Source: an uncultured Acetatifactor sp.
Lineage (GTDB): Bacteria; Bacillota; Clostridia; Lachnospirales; Lachnospiraceae
DNA length: 16,816 nucleotides
NCBI GenBank assembly: GCA_910577665.1
Contig: CAJTOJ010000052.1
Coordinates: 1-16,816 of the forward strand
Reading direction: 5' to 3'
Part shown: positions 6,543 to 14,423 of the stretch, piece by piece
Position numbering within the stretch: the first letter of the stretch is position 1
Layout: each line of letters starts with the position of its first letter
The notes under the pieces: model-generated
The model's input: the letters and a program-made list of their open reading frames with translations, nothing else
Told to the model about the DNA's origin: nothing
The model's database searches: none
Program-made: the position numbers and the translations under genes

Positions 6543-8213
6543 ATGGAGAAACATTATCAGAAAATGATCCGGGATACCCAGGACAGGGTGGTGAAATCCT
6601 TGCAGATCCAGGTACTGGAGGAGGGAAGTCCCCGGTATGGGGGGTTCGCAGAGCCGTCAGGGATCGTGCAGGCGAAGTTCGCCATTTACCGGGTAGCAGG
6701 CATGACGGCAGCCTACTGTAACAAGGACACATGCTTTTACCAGGAGGAGAGGGTGCTGGAGAGTATCCTGCGGGGGCTGGACTATGTACGCAGGGTCCAG
6801 CATACAAACGGACTGTTTGACTACATTACCTGCAATTTCTTTTCGGCTCCGGATACCGCGTTCTGTATCAAGAAGCTGCTGCCTGTATACCAGTACTTAT
6901 GCGGCAAGGCAGACCGGCAGGGAGAGGATGGGCTGACTGAGGGGGAGCGGGCCATTCTGGAGAAAACAGAGCCCATTGTGCGCCAGGGTGCACAGGGACT
7001 TCTGGAGGGCGGTTTCCACACGCCCAATCACCGCTGGGCCATAGCTTCCCTGTTGATGGCCTGCGGCAGGCTTTTTGACTGTCAGGAGATGGAACGGGCG
7101 GCTTACACCTATTTAAACGAGGGTATTGATTGTAATGAGGATGGCGAGTTTGCGGAGAAGTCAGCAGGAAATTACAACAGGATCAACAATGATGCCATGA
7201 TCCTGCTGTCTGAGGCCACAGGGGATCCTTCCTATGAACAGTATGCCATCCGCAACCTGTGGATGATGCTGACCTACTGGGAGCCGGACGACAGTGTTTT
7301 CACGGCCAATTCCACCCGCTTTGATAAGGACAGACTGATCTACCCCAAGGATTATTACATGGAATACCTGAAAATGGGCATGAAATATGAAATTCCGGAA
7401 TTTCTCCAGATGTGCAATACCATTTTTGAGATTGTGGACAGGCACCAGATCACCTCCCCGGACTTTTTGATCTGGTTTATGCTGCATCCGGAGTACCGGA
7501 AGCTGGAGTACCAGGGAAACTATAAACGCCTTGATTTTGCAAGCTTCTACCAGGAGTCCGGTATTGCCCGGGGACAGCAGGGCCGCTTTACCTATACGGT
7601 GATGAAAGGAAAGTCCGATTTTCTCTATCTGCACAATGGTACCATGAAACTTCAGATGAAGGTGGCCGGAAGCTTTTGTGAGCATCGGGCTTTTCAGGGC
7701 GGACAGATGGAGAGAACAGCCAGGGGGGAGTACCATCTGAGCCAGACCATGCGTGGGTGGTACTATCTGCCCTTTGCAGAAAAGCCGGCTACCAGTGACT
7801 GGTGGAAGATGGACAATGCTTCCCGGGAGAAAAAAACGGGTCCCGATATGCAGATTGATGTGTGGGTGAAGGAAGCAGAGAACGGGCTTGATGTGAGGGT
7901 GAAAACCTCCGGTGTGGAGGGCGCTCCCTGGAGAATAGAGCTTGCTTTCTGTGGTGTGGATTTTCTGACCAATGATTATGTAGATCTGCCGCTGACGGGA
8001 AGTGAGGTCGTTGTGGTAAAGCAGGGCTATACGCAGATCGGCAACGGAAGAGACGCTCTGACGGTGGGCCCCTGCTTCGGGGAACACCATTTCACTGAGG
8101 GCAAGGAGGACAGTGAGGAAAAGGCGCCTGGAGCCGCCACACTGTATCTGACGGCATACACCCCTTTTGACAGAGAGATACAGATTCGGGATAAGGTGAG
8201 CTGCTACTGCTGA
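6543..8213 (+). CDS. Unrecognised carbohydrate-enzyme-like protein, helical toroid plus beta-sandwich, possibly a lyase
   Basis: 556 residues; I do not recognise a named family. Residues about 1-310 look like repeated helix pairs of an (alpha/alpha) toroid, with GGFHTPNHRWAIASLLMA (157-174), GEFAEKSAGNYNRINNDAM (201-219) and STRFDKDR. Residues about 340-556 are beta-rich, with CEHRAFQGGQMER (379-391). Known: toroid polysaccharide lyases with a C-terminal beta-sandwich (heparinase II/III-like and relatives) use Asn/His and Tyr for elimination. Inferred: Asn162-His163 and Tyr211 could play these parts. A lyase next to a GH105 would make sense, since GH105 consumes lyase products. A glycoside hydrolase or epimerase of toroid fold remains possible. 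No signal peptide, so the product is cytoplasmic. An excellent GAGGAGG (6532-6538) precedes ATG 6543, only 10 bases after the GH38 stop. Confidence 0.72.
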   Translation: MEKHYQKMIRDTQDRVVKSLQIQVLEEGSPRYGGFAEPSGIVQAKFAIYRVAGMTAAYCNKDTCFYQEERVLESILRGLDYVRRVQHTNGLFDYITCNFFSAPDTAFCIKKLLPVYQYLCGKADRQGEDGLTEGERAILEKTEPIVRQGAQGLLEGGFHTPNHRWAIASLLMACGRLFDCQEMERAAYTYLNEGIDCNEDGEFAEKSAGNYNRINNDAMILLSEATGDPSYEQYAIRNLWMMLTYWEPDDSVFTANSTRFDKDRLIYPKDYYMEYLKMGMKYEIPEFLQMCNTIFEIVDRHQITSPDFLIWFMLHPEYRKLEYQGNYKRLDFASFYQESGIARGQQGRFTYTVMKGKSDFLYLHNGTMKLQMKVAGSFCEHRAFQGGQMERTARGEYHLSQTMRGWYYLPFAEKPATSDWWKMDNASREKKTGPDMQIDVWVKEAENGLDVRVKTSGVEGAPWRIELAFCGVDFLTNDYVDLPLTGSEVVVVKQGYTQIGNGRDALTVGPCFGEHHFTEGKEDSEEKAPGAATLYLTAYTPFDREIQIRDKVSCYC

Positions 8214-8246
8214 GGCAGAAAAGGACGGGAAGGATGTGGTTATGGT

Positions 8247-9269
8247 ATGCAGTATGTGACATTTGACCAGGGGAAGGAGTATGACCTGGTTTTGCTTGGC
8301 AGAGTGGCCATTGATTTTAATCCGGTGGATTTGAACCGTCCGCTGGAGGAAAGTGCGAATTTCAACAAATATCTGGGAGGTTCTCCCGCCAACATTGCGG
8401 TGGGAATGGCCCGTCTGGGGAAGAAGGTGGGATTTATCGGCCGGGTGTCCGATGACCAGTTCGGAGACTATGTGACCCATTATTTCCAGAAGGAGGGAAT
8501 TGATACCAGCCATATCACAAGGTGCAGAAACGGGGAGAATCTGGGACTGACCTTCACGGAAATCATCAGTCCTCTGGAGAGCCGGATCCTGATGTACCGG
8601 GACGGGGTGGCGGATCTGATGCTGGAGCCGGAGGATGTGGAGGAAGAATATATCGTAAAGGCGAAGGCGTTTCTGATCTCCGGCACAGCGCTTGCGGCCA
8701 GTCCCTCCCGGGAGGCGGCGCTGAAAGCGGTGATGCTGGCCAGGAAAAACGGCATACCCGTGATATTTGATATTGACTACAGGGCCTATACCTGGAAAGG
8801 CGCGGATGAGATATCCGTATATTATTCCCTTGTAGCCAGTCAGAGTGACGTGATTCTGGGTTCCAGGGAGGAATTTGATCTGACCGAGCGTATTCTTGGG
8901 GGCTGTGGGGACGACAGCGGGAGCGCCAGGCACTGGCAGGACTGCGGCTGCAAGATCGTAGTAATCAAGCATGGGAAGGAAGGCTCCACGGCCTATACCT
9001 GCGATGGCAGACAGTATACGGTGAAGCCTTTTCCCGCCAATGCGCTGAAGGGCTTTGGCGGCGGGGATGGTTATGCTTCCTCCTTCCTCCGTGCCCTTAT
9101 AGACGGGTGTAGTGTTCCGGAAGCTTTGGAATACGGCTCCGCTTCGGCTTCCATGTTGATTTCCGCCCACAGCTGTTCCGCGGCTATGCCTACCATGGAG
9201 GAGGTGGAACGCTTTATCCGGGAGGAAAAGGAGAAATACGGGGAGATGGTGGTACGCAGTGATATTTAA
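8247..9269 (+). CDS. iolC: 5-dehydro-2-deoxygluconokinase (IolC)
   Basis: 340 residues of the PfkB/ribokinase family. Residues 44-58 (GGSPANIAVGMARLG) are the first family signature. The second is GFGGGDGYASSF (269-280), with the catalytic base Asp274. It has GGGD where most PfkB kinases have GAGD, a variant I associate with the IolC branch. The C-terminus (EYGSASASMLISAHSCSAAM) is also IolC-like. Reaction: ATP-dependent phosphorylation of 2-deoxy-5-keto-gluconate, the product of IolB, to the 6-phosphate that IolJ would split. It follows the toroid-protein gene by 33 bases and starts the inositol block. GGGAAGGATG precedes the ATG. Confidence 0.93.
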   Translation: MQYVTFDQGKEYDLVLLGRVAIDFNPVDLNRPLEESANFNKYLGGSPANIAVGMARLGKKVGFIGRVSDDQFGDYVTHYFQKEGIDTSHITRCRNGENLGLTFTEIISPLESRILMYRDGVADLMLEPEDVEEEYIVKAKAFLISGTALAASPSREAALKAVMLARKNGIPVIFDIDYRAYTWKGADEISVYYSLVASQSDVILGSREEFDLTERILGGCGDDSGSARHWQDCGCKIVVIKHGKEGSTAYTCDGRQYTVKPFPANALKGFGGGDGYASSFLRALIDGCSVPEALEYGSASASMLISAHSCSAAMPTMEEVERFIREEKEKYGEMVVRSDI

Positions 9270-9273
9270 GGGT

Positions 9274-9308
9274 AGTGCAGCGCACTGACGAAAGCGCCTG
9301 AGGTGCTT
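9274..9308 (+). other. Two adjacent small hairpins between iolC and iolB
   Basis: AGTGC-AGC-GCACT (9274-9286) and AAGCGCC-TGA-GGTGCTT (9292-9308, one G-U pair) lie side by side in the 71-base gap. No T-run follows, so they are not convincing terminators. They might protect or process the mRNA, or be chance. Confidence 0.3.
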
Positions 9309-9340
9309 GAGGGTTCCTGGGAAAAGGGAAAGGAGCAGAT

Positions 9341-10120
9341 ATGTACGGGAAACCGGAATACAATGAAAAAGGGGAAAAAATCCTCTGTGAAGAGAAGGGC
9401 ATAAACAGCCATATGCGCATGGATGTGCGCATCCAGGATCTGAAGGCGGGGAAGAAGGTCAGCATCATGGAGAAGGAGAAGGAAACTGCCATCCTGCTGC
9501 TTGCAGGGAAGGTGCTTTTTGCCTTTGAGGGCAGGAAGGAGGAGGGGGAAAGGCGCAGCGTCTTTCTGGATAAACCCTATTGCCTGCACTGCGGATGCAG
9601 AAGGGATATGATCGTCACGGCCCTGGAGGACAGCAGGGTGCTGATTCAGCAGACCACCAATCCGGATACCTTTGCTACCGTTTTCTACAGACCGGAAATG
9701 TGTACCCTGCAGGAGTTCGGAAAGGAGCAGTGGGAGGGCACCGCCCACAGGCAGGTGCTGACAGTGTTTGACTATGAGAACGCCCCCTATTCCAATATGG
9801 TTCTGGGAGAGGTGTTCCACAAACCGGGCTGCTGGTCCAGTTATCCGCCTCATTTCCATCCCCAGCCGGAGCTGTATTATTACGAGTTTGACAAACCCCA
9901 GGGATTCGGGGTGGGTTTTGTGGGAGAGCAGTGCTTCCGGGTGGAAGACCAGGGGTATCTGGCAGTCACTCCCATGCAGGCCCATCAGCAGGTGGCGGCT
10001 CCTGGCTACCGGATGTACTATGTGTGGCTGATCCGGCACCTGGAGGGGGATCCCTGGCGTAAGACACGCATTGTGGATCCTGCGCACGAATGGCTGGACC
10101 ATTCCGATTACCAGACTTGA
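9341..10120 (+). CDS. iolB: 5-deoxy-glucuronate isomerase (IolB)
   Basis: 259 residues, close to the usual 260-270. The C-terminal cupin has WSSYPPHFHPQPELYYYEF (165-183) and QAHQQVAAPGYRMYYVW (213-229). His171, His173, an acidic residue just after (Glu177 or Glu182) and His215 make the expected metal site of the IolB/KduI group. Reaction: 5-deoxy-glucuronate to 2-deoxy-5-keto-gluconate, between IolD and IolC. AAAGGAG sits just before ATG 9341. The gene lies between iolC and iolD in the same direction, in line with its pathway role. Confidence 0.93.
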   Translation: MYGKPEYNEKGEKILCEEKGINSHMRMDVRIQDLKAGKKVSIMEKEKETAILLLAGKVLFAFEGRKEEGERRSVFLDKPYCLHCGCRRDMIVTALEDSRVLIQQTTNPDTFATVFYRPEMCTLQEFGKEQWEGTAHRQVLTVFDYENAPYSNMVLGEVFHKPGCWSSYPPHFHPQPELYYYEFDKPQGFGVGFVGEQCFRVEDQGYLAVTPMQAHQQVAAPGYRMYYVWLIRHLEGDPWRKTRIVDPAHEWLDHSDYQT

Positions 10121-10171
10121 TGTGGATACCGGTTTTATTTTCAACAGTTTCTTAAGAAAGGTGGGATTGCT

Positions 10172-12091
10172 ATGTCTGTTATGACAACCGCCCAGGCACT
10201 GGTACGTTTTCTGGATAACCAGTATGTGTCTTTTGACGGGCTGGAAAACAAATTTGTGGAAGGTATTTTTACCATATTCGGTCACGGAATCGTGTGCGGA
10301 CTGGGGGAGGCGCTGGATGCCTGCCCCGGCGGGCTGAAGGTCTATCAGGGAAAAAACGAGCAGGGGATGGCCCATGTTGCCACGGCCTTTGCCAAACAGA
10401 ACAATAGAAGGAAGATTATGGCCTGTGCCTCCTCCATCGGGCCGGGGGCGGCCAACATGATTACGGCTGCAGCCACGGCTACGGTAAACCATATTCCCCT
10501 GTTGCTCTTTCCGGCGGATGCTTTTTCTACCAGACAACCGGATCCGGTGCTACAGCAGTTTGAGCAGGTGAACTCCCTGGCAACCACCACCAATGATGCC
10601 TACCGGGCGGTATGCCGGTACTGGGACAGGATCGCCAGGCCGGAGCAGCTCATGTCCGCCATGATAAACGCCATGCGGGTGCTGACGGATACGGCACAGA
10701 CAGGGGCGGTGTGCATATCCCTGCCCCAGGATGTGGAGGGGGAGTGCTATGATTTCCCGGAGGAATTTTTCCTGAAAAGGGTGCACCGGATTGTGAGAAC
10801 CGTACCGGCGAAGGAGGAGCTGGAGGATGCGGCGCAGGTATTGTCAAAGGCAGAGAAGCCCCTGGTGATCTGCGGGGGCGGTGTGCGCTATTCGGAGGCG
10901 GGGGAGGCGCTGGAGGAGTTCTGTGCGGAATTTGGGATTCCATTTGCAGAGAGCCAGAGCGGCAAGACAGCCTGTCTCTCCTCCCACCCTTACAATCTGG
11001 GAGGACTGGGGGTCACGGGAAACAGCGCGGGAAACGATATTGCTAAAGAGGCGGATGTGATTTTGGGCATCGGCACCCGGTTTTCCGACTTTACCACTGC
11101 CTCCAAATCCCTTTTCAGGGAAGACGCACGTGTAGTTACCATCAACACTTCCCGCTTTGACGCATACAAGCTGGACGCGGTGAAAGTGGTGGCGGATGCG
11201 AAGCTTGCGATTCTGGGGCTGGGAGAGCTTTTGCACCGGCTGGGGTATCACAGCGGCTATGGCAGCGAGATTCAGGAAGCCAGAGAGGGATGGGAGAGGG
11301 AAATGCAGCGCCTGTCCGCCTACTCCTACGGCGAGGATTTTCAGCCGCTGATCGGCGCGGGAGATCCCAGAACCATTCCGGAATTCGTGGAGATGACGGG
11401 CAGTGGTCTCACCCAGACGGCGGTGGTGGCCAGGGTGCGGGAAAAGATTCCGGCGGATGCTGTCTGTGTGGGGGCGGCCGGTTCCCTGCCCGGGGATCTG
11501 CAGAGGATGTGGACCTCGGATGAGCGTTATTCCTACAATATGGAATACGGCTACTCCTGCATGGGCTATGAGATTGCGGGGGCGCTTGGCTCCAAGCTGG
11601 CACAGCCCCACAGGGAGGTGTATGCCATGTGCGGGGACGGCAGCTTCCTGATGCTGCATTCGGAGCTGGTGACTTCCATTCAGGAGCACCAGAAGATCAA
11701 TGTGCTGCTCTTTGACAACAGCGGCTTCGGCTGCATCAACAACCTGCAGATGTCCAACGGCATAGGAAATCTGGCCACGGAGTTCCGGTTCCGGGATGAA
11801 GACGGAAGACTTCTGGGGAATCTGATGTCCATTGATTTTGCAGCCTGTGCTGCGGGATATGGTGCAAAAACTTACCGTGTAACGAATATGCAGGAGCTGG
11901 ATGCGGCACTGGAGGACAGTCTGAAGCAGGAGGTGAGTACCCTCATTGATATCAAGGTGCTGCCCAAGACCATGACGGACGGGTATGGTGCCTGGTGGCA
12001 CGTGGGGATTGCAGGTACTTCCGGGAATGGGAAAGTGCGCAGTGCGTTTGAAAAGAAGCAGGAGAATCTGGAGAAGGCGCGGAAATATTAG
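10172..12091 (+). CDS. iolD: 3D-trihydroxycyclohexane-1,2-dione hydrolase, ThDP-dependent (IolD)
   Basis: 639 residues with the three-domain plan of the acetolactate-synthase superfamily. The N-terminal pyrimidine-binding domain starts TTAQALVRFLDNQYVS and holds the cofactor-activating Glu63 (KNEQGMAHVA). A central domain has AEKPLVICGGGV. The C-terminal pyrophosphate-binding motif is CGDGSFLMLHSE to DNSGFGCINN (about 487-525). The ring-opening hydrolase IolD is recognised by this length, the N-terminus and the GHGIVCGLGEAL block. Reaction: opens the six-membered ring of 3D-(3,5/4)-trihydroxycyclohexane-1,2-dione to 5-deoxy-glucuronate. AAAGGTGGG precedes the ATG with a 6-base spacer; the palindrome TTTCTTAAGAAA (10148-10159) overlaps its upstream edge. 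Confidence 0.94.
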   Translation: MSVMTTAQALVRFLDNQYVSFDGLENKFVEGIFTIFGHGIVCGLGEALDACPGGLKVYQGKNEQGMAHVATAFAKQNNRRKIMACASSIGPGAANMITAAATATVNHIPLLLFPADAFSTRQPDPVLQQFEQVNSLATTTNDAYRAVCRYWDRIARPEQLMSAMINAMRVLTDTAQTGAVCISLPQDVEGECYDFPEEFFLKRVHRIVRTVPAKEELEDAAQVLSKAEKPLVICGGGVRYSEAGEALEEFCAEFGIPFAESQSGKTACLSSHPYNLGGLGVTGNSAGNDIAKEADVILGIGTRFSDFTTASKSLFREDARVVTINTSRFDAYKLDAVKVVADAKLAILGLGELLHRLGYHSGYGSEIQEAREGWEREMQRLSAYSYGEDFQPLIGAGDPRTIPEFVEMTGSGLTQTAVVARVREKIPADAVCVGAAGSLPGDLQRMWTSDERYSYNMEYGYSCMGYEIAGALGSKLAQPHREVYAMCGDGSFLMLHSELVTSIQEHQKINVLLFDNSGFGCINNLQMSNGIGNLATEFRFRDEDGRLLGNLMSIDFAACAAGYGAKTYRVTNMQELDAALEDSLKQEVSTLIDIKVLPKTMTDGYGAWWHVGIAGTSGNGKVRSAFEKKQENLEKARKY

Positions 12092-12097
12092 CAGGGG

Positions 12098-12109
12098 AGC
12101 GTTAACGCT
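12098..12109 (+). promoter_or_regulatory. Perfect palindrome with a distant repeated half-site, between iolD and iolE
   Basis: AGCGTTAACGCT (12098-12109) is a perfect 12-base palindrome 7 bases after the iolD stop. Its left half extended by one base, GAGCGTTAA (12097-12105), is repeated exactly at 12202-12210, just before the iolE start at 12215. The two are 105 bases apart, close to ten helical turns. The gap also holds a weak stem TCTCT-GAAA-AGAGA followed by a TATATTTTT run, which might act as a leaky terminator. An operator is an inference; no specific repressor is named. Confidence 0.3.
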
Positions 12110-12214
12110 TATGTAATGGGAAGCTTCTCTGAAAAGAGAGTATATTTTTCGGAATTGAGATGATTTTGGGTATAGAAAGCCGGCACTACCGGAAGAAGGG
12201 AGAGCGTTAAGGAA

Positions 12215-13111
12215 ATGAAATTGGATCGGGAAAAGGTTAAACTGGGCATAGCCCCCATCGGATGGACCAACGATGATATGCCGGATCTGGGAGCGGAGAA
12301 CACCTTTGAGCAGTGTGTGTCGGAGATGGCACTGGCAGGATTTACAGGCTGCGAGATGGGAAATCAGTACCCCAGGGATCCGGCAGTGTTAAAGAAGGCT
12401 CTGGAATTGCGGGGCATGCAGATCTGCAATGCCTGGTATTCCACGTTTCTCACAACGGCTCCCTATGAAGAGACGGAGAGGGGATTTCTCCGGCATATCA
12501 CCTTTTTGAAGGAGATGGGGGCCAAGGTGGTGGGCGTTTCTGAACAGGGACATTCCATCCAGGGCACGGACAAAGCCATTTTCCGGGACAAATATGTGAT
12601 GGACCACAGGGAGTGGGAGCTTCTGTGCGCGGGCTTAAATAAGCTGGGGAAGGCAGCGAGGGATATGGGGATTGCCTTGACTTTTCACCACCATATGGGA
12701 ACCGTGGTGCAGACGGCGGCGGAGATCGACCGCATGATGGACCATACGGACCCGGAGCTGGTGGGGCTGCTCTTTGACAGTGGGCATCTGGCCTACTGCG
12801 GCCAGGATTACCTGGCGGTGCTGAGAAAGTATGCAGCCAGGATCAGACATGTCCATCTGAAGGATATCCGTCCTTGGGTGGTGGAGAAAGTGAAGGCGGA
12901 GAATCTAAGCTTCCTGGCGGGCGTGAGACTGGGGACATTCACGGTGCCCGGGGACGGGAGCCTGGATTTTGGTCCCATTTTTGACATCCTTGGGGATACA
13001 GGCTATGAGGGGTATGTGCTTGTGGAGGCGGAGCAGGATCCGGCGGTGGCAAATCCCCTGGAATACGCCATAAAGGCCAGAAGATATATCGCACAGAAGG
13101 CTGGGCTGTGA
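12215..13111 (+). CDS. iolE: Inosose dehydratase (IolE)
   Basis: 298 residues of the xylose-isomerase-like TIM-barrel family. The start KLGIAPIGWTNDDMPDLG and then GFTGCEMGNQYP are typical of IolE. Metal and substrate blocks are visible: LTFHHHMGT, LLFDSGHLAYCG, RHVHLKD and VPGDGSLDFGP, ending GYVLVEAEQDP. Reaction: dehydrates 2-keto-myo-inositol (scyllo-inosose) to the trihydroxycyclohexane-dione used by IolD; a divalent metal is expected. AAGGGAGAG lies before ATG 12215. The 123-base gap in front, with its palindrome, could mark a second control point within the long unit. Confidence 0.94.
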   Translation: MKLDREKVKLGIAPIGWTNDDMPDLGAENTFEQCVSEMALAGFTGCEMGNQYPRDPAVLKKALELRGMQICNAWYSTFLTTAPYEETERGFLRHITFLKEMGAKVVGVSEQGHSIQGTDKAIFRDKYVMDHREWELLCAGLNKLGKAARDMGIALTFHHHMGTVVQTAAEIDRMMDHTDPELVGLLFDSGHLAYCGQDYLAVLRKYAARIRHVHLKDIRPWVVEKVKAENLSFLAGVRLGTFTVPGDGSLDFGPIFDILGDTGYEGYVLVEAEQDPAVANPLEYAIKARRYIAQKAGL

Positions 13112-13123
13112 GGGGATGCCGGC

Positions 13124-13174
13124 TGTGCCAGGGGACGGGCCGCCAATGTCCTGTGCCATTTGTGCCAGAGGACG
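13124..13174 (+). repeat. Short direct repeats TGTGCCA between iolE and iolG
   Basis: TGTGCCAGGGGACG (13124-13137) recurs as TGTGCCAGAGGACG (13161-13174) with one mismatch, 37 bases apart. A third TGTGCCA stands at 13152-13158. The 177-base gap between iolE and iolG is the longest inside the unit, has no convincing ORF, and no clear promoter or terminator. Their function is unknown; relic duplication or a binding site are both possible. Confidence 0.35.
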
Positions 13175-13288
13175 TTTGGAAGCTCTATATCCGGGCAGGT
13201 GCGTATCAGTGAAATCATGGCAGAAGTGTAAAGCCAGGGAACAGGTGAATACAGATTAGCCGTACAAACCGGCAGAACGGAGGAAGAA

Positions 13289-14311
13289 ATGATCCATATT
13301 GGTATCATTGGTGCGGGACGCATCGGGAAAGTGCATTTGCGGTCTATCACATATCATGTCAAAAATGCCTTTGTGAAGGCGGTGGCAGATCCTTTTATGA
13401 ACGAAGAGACAGAGAATTTTATCCGCGGTATGGGGGTGGAGAAGATCTATGGGGATTACAGGGAGCTTCTGGCAGACCCGGACATTGACGCAGTGCTGGT
13501 GTGCTCCTCCACAGATACCCATGCTGCTATCTCCATAGAGGCCATCCGGGCAGGAAAGCATGTATTCTGTGAAAAACCGGTGGACCATGCCCTGGACCGG
13601 ATCCAGGCGGTGGCGGATGCCCTGGCAGATCATCCCGGCTGTAAATTCCAGGTGGGCTTTAACCGGCGGTTTGACCATAATTTTGCAGCCGTGCGCAAGG
13701 CCTATGACCAGGGAAAGATCGGGGAAGCCCATATCCTGAAGATCACTTCCAGGGATCCCGAACCCCCCAATCCCGCCTATATCAAAGTGTCCGGCGGCAT
13801 GTTCCTGGATATGACCATCCATGATTTCGATATGGCCTGTTTCCTGACGGGCAGCGATGTGGAGGAGGTCTATGTACAGTCCGCGGTGCTGGTGGATCCG
13901 GCCATCGGGGAGCAGGGGGATGTGGATACTGCCATCATCACCTTGAAAATGACCAATGGCGCGCTGGCTGTCATTGACAATTCCAGGCGGGCTGTCTACG
14001 GCTATGACCAGAGGGCGGAGCTTTTTGGTTCAAAAGGTATGGCCGCCACAGCCAACGATACCTTTTCCACGGTGGTAGTTTCCAACGGGGAGGGTGTCAT
14101 CAGAGAGAAGCCCCTGTATTTTTTCCTGGAGCGGTATATGGAATCTTTCGCGGAGGAGATGAGGCAGTTTGTGGATGCCTGTGAGAACGGCACAGAAGTG
14201 CCGGTGGGTATCCATGCCGGAATGCAGGCCGTGAAGATCGGTCTGGCGGCCGGAAAATCTGTGGAAGAACACAGGCCGGTGAAGATTTCGGAGATGGAGA
14301 CAAACGGATAA
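13289..14311 (+). CDS. iolG: Inositol 2-dehydrogenase (IolG)
   Basis: 340 residues of the Gfo/Idh/MocA family. GIIGAGRIGKVH (5-16) is the NAD-binding loop. The catalytic set is Lys96 in EKPVDH, Asp174 and His178 in MFLDMTIHDFD; the 4-residue Asp-His spacing is that of the family. Reaction: NAD-dependent oxidation of myo-inositol to scyllo-inosose, the entry step of the pathway. GGAGGAA precedes ATG 13289 with a good spacing. Among Gfo/Idh/MocA proteins the substrate cannot be fixed from motifs alone, but the place after iolE makes inositol the best choice. Confidence 0.9.
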   Translation: MIHIGIIGAGRIGKVHLRSITYHVKNAFVKAVADPFMNEETENFIRGMGVEKIYGDYRELLADPDIDAVLVCSSTDTHAAISIEAIRAGKHVFCEKPVDHALDRIQAVADALADHPGCKFQVGFNRRFDHNFAAVRKAYDQGKIGEAHILKITSRDPEPPNPAYIKVSGGMFLDMTIHDFDMACFLTGSDVEEVYVQSAVLVDPAIGEQGDVDTAIITLKMTNGALAVIDNSRRAVYGYDQRAELFGSKGMAATANDTFSTVVVSNGEGVIREKPLYFFLERYMESFAEEMRQFVDACENGTEVPVGIHAGMQAVKIGLAAGKSVEEHRPVKISEMETNG

Positions 14312-14423
14312 ACAGGCCGGGAGCAGTGCAGCAAGCCCGGCGGGCAGTGTCCCGGAAAGAAGTTAGGGGTTAGGGCTGCCGGTGCGGTATGCGCGGAAGA
14401 GGGAAAGGAAGGGAGGAAGTAAG

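Noticed and set aside
7161..9170. Open minus-strand frame of 669 codons
   Set aside because: It lies opposite the toroid-protein and iolC genes, which both show clear family features or good binding sites. Its translation has no recognisable domain and reflects the GC-biased codon positions of the plus-strand genes.
10844..12001. Open minus-strand frame of 385 codons inside iolD
   Set aside because: Shadow of iolD, whose ThDP motifs are intact on the plus strand.
12145..12175. Internal promoter before iolE (TTGAGA ... TATAGA)
   Set aside because: The two hexamers are only 10 bases apart, too close for a sigma-A promoter.
14312..14423. Hairpin GCCGGG...CCCGGC between iolG and the dehydrogenase as a terminator
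   Set aside because: The six-base stem has a 14-base loop and no T-run; the gap carries a good ribosome binding site for the next gene.
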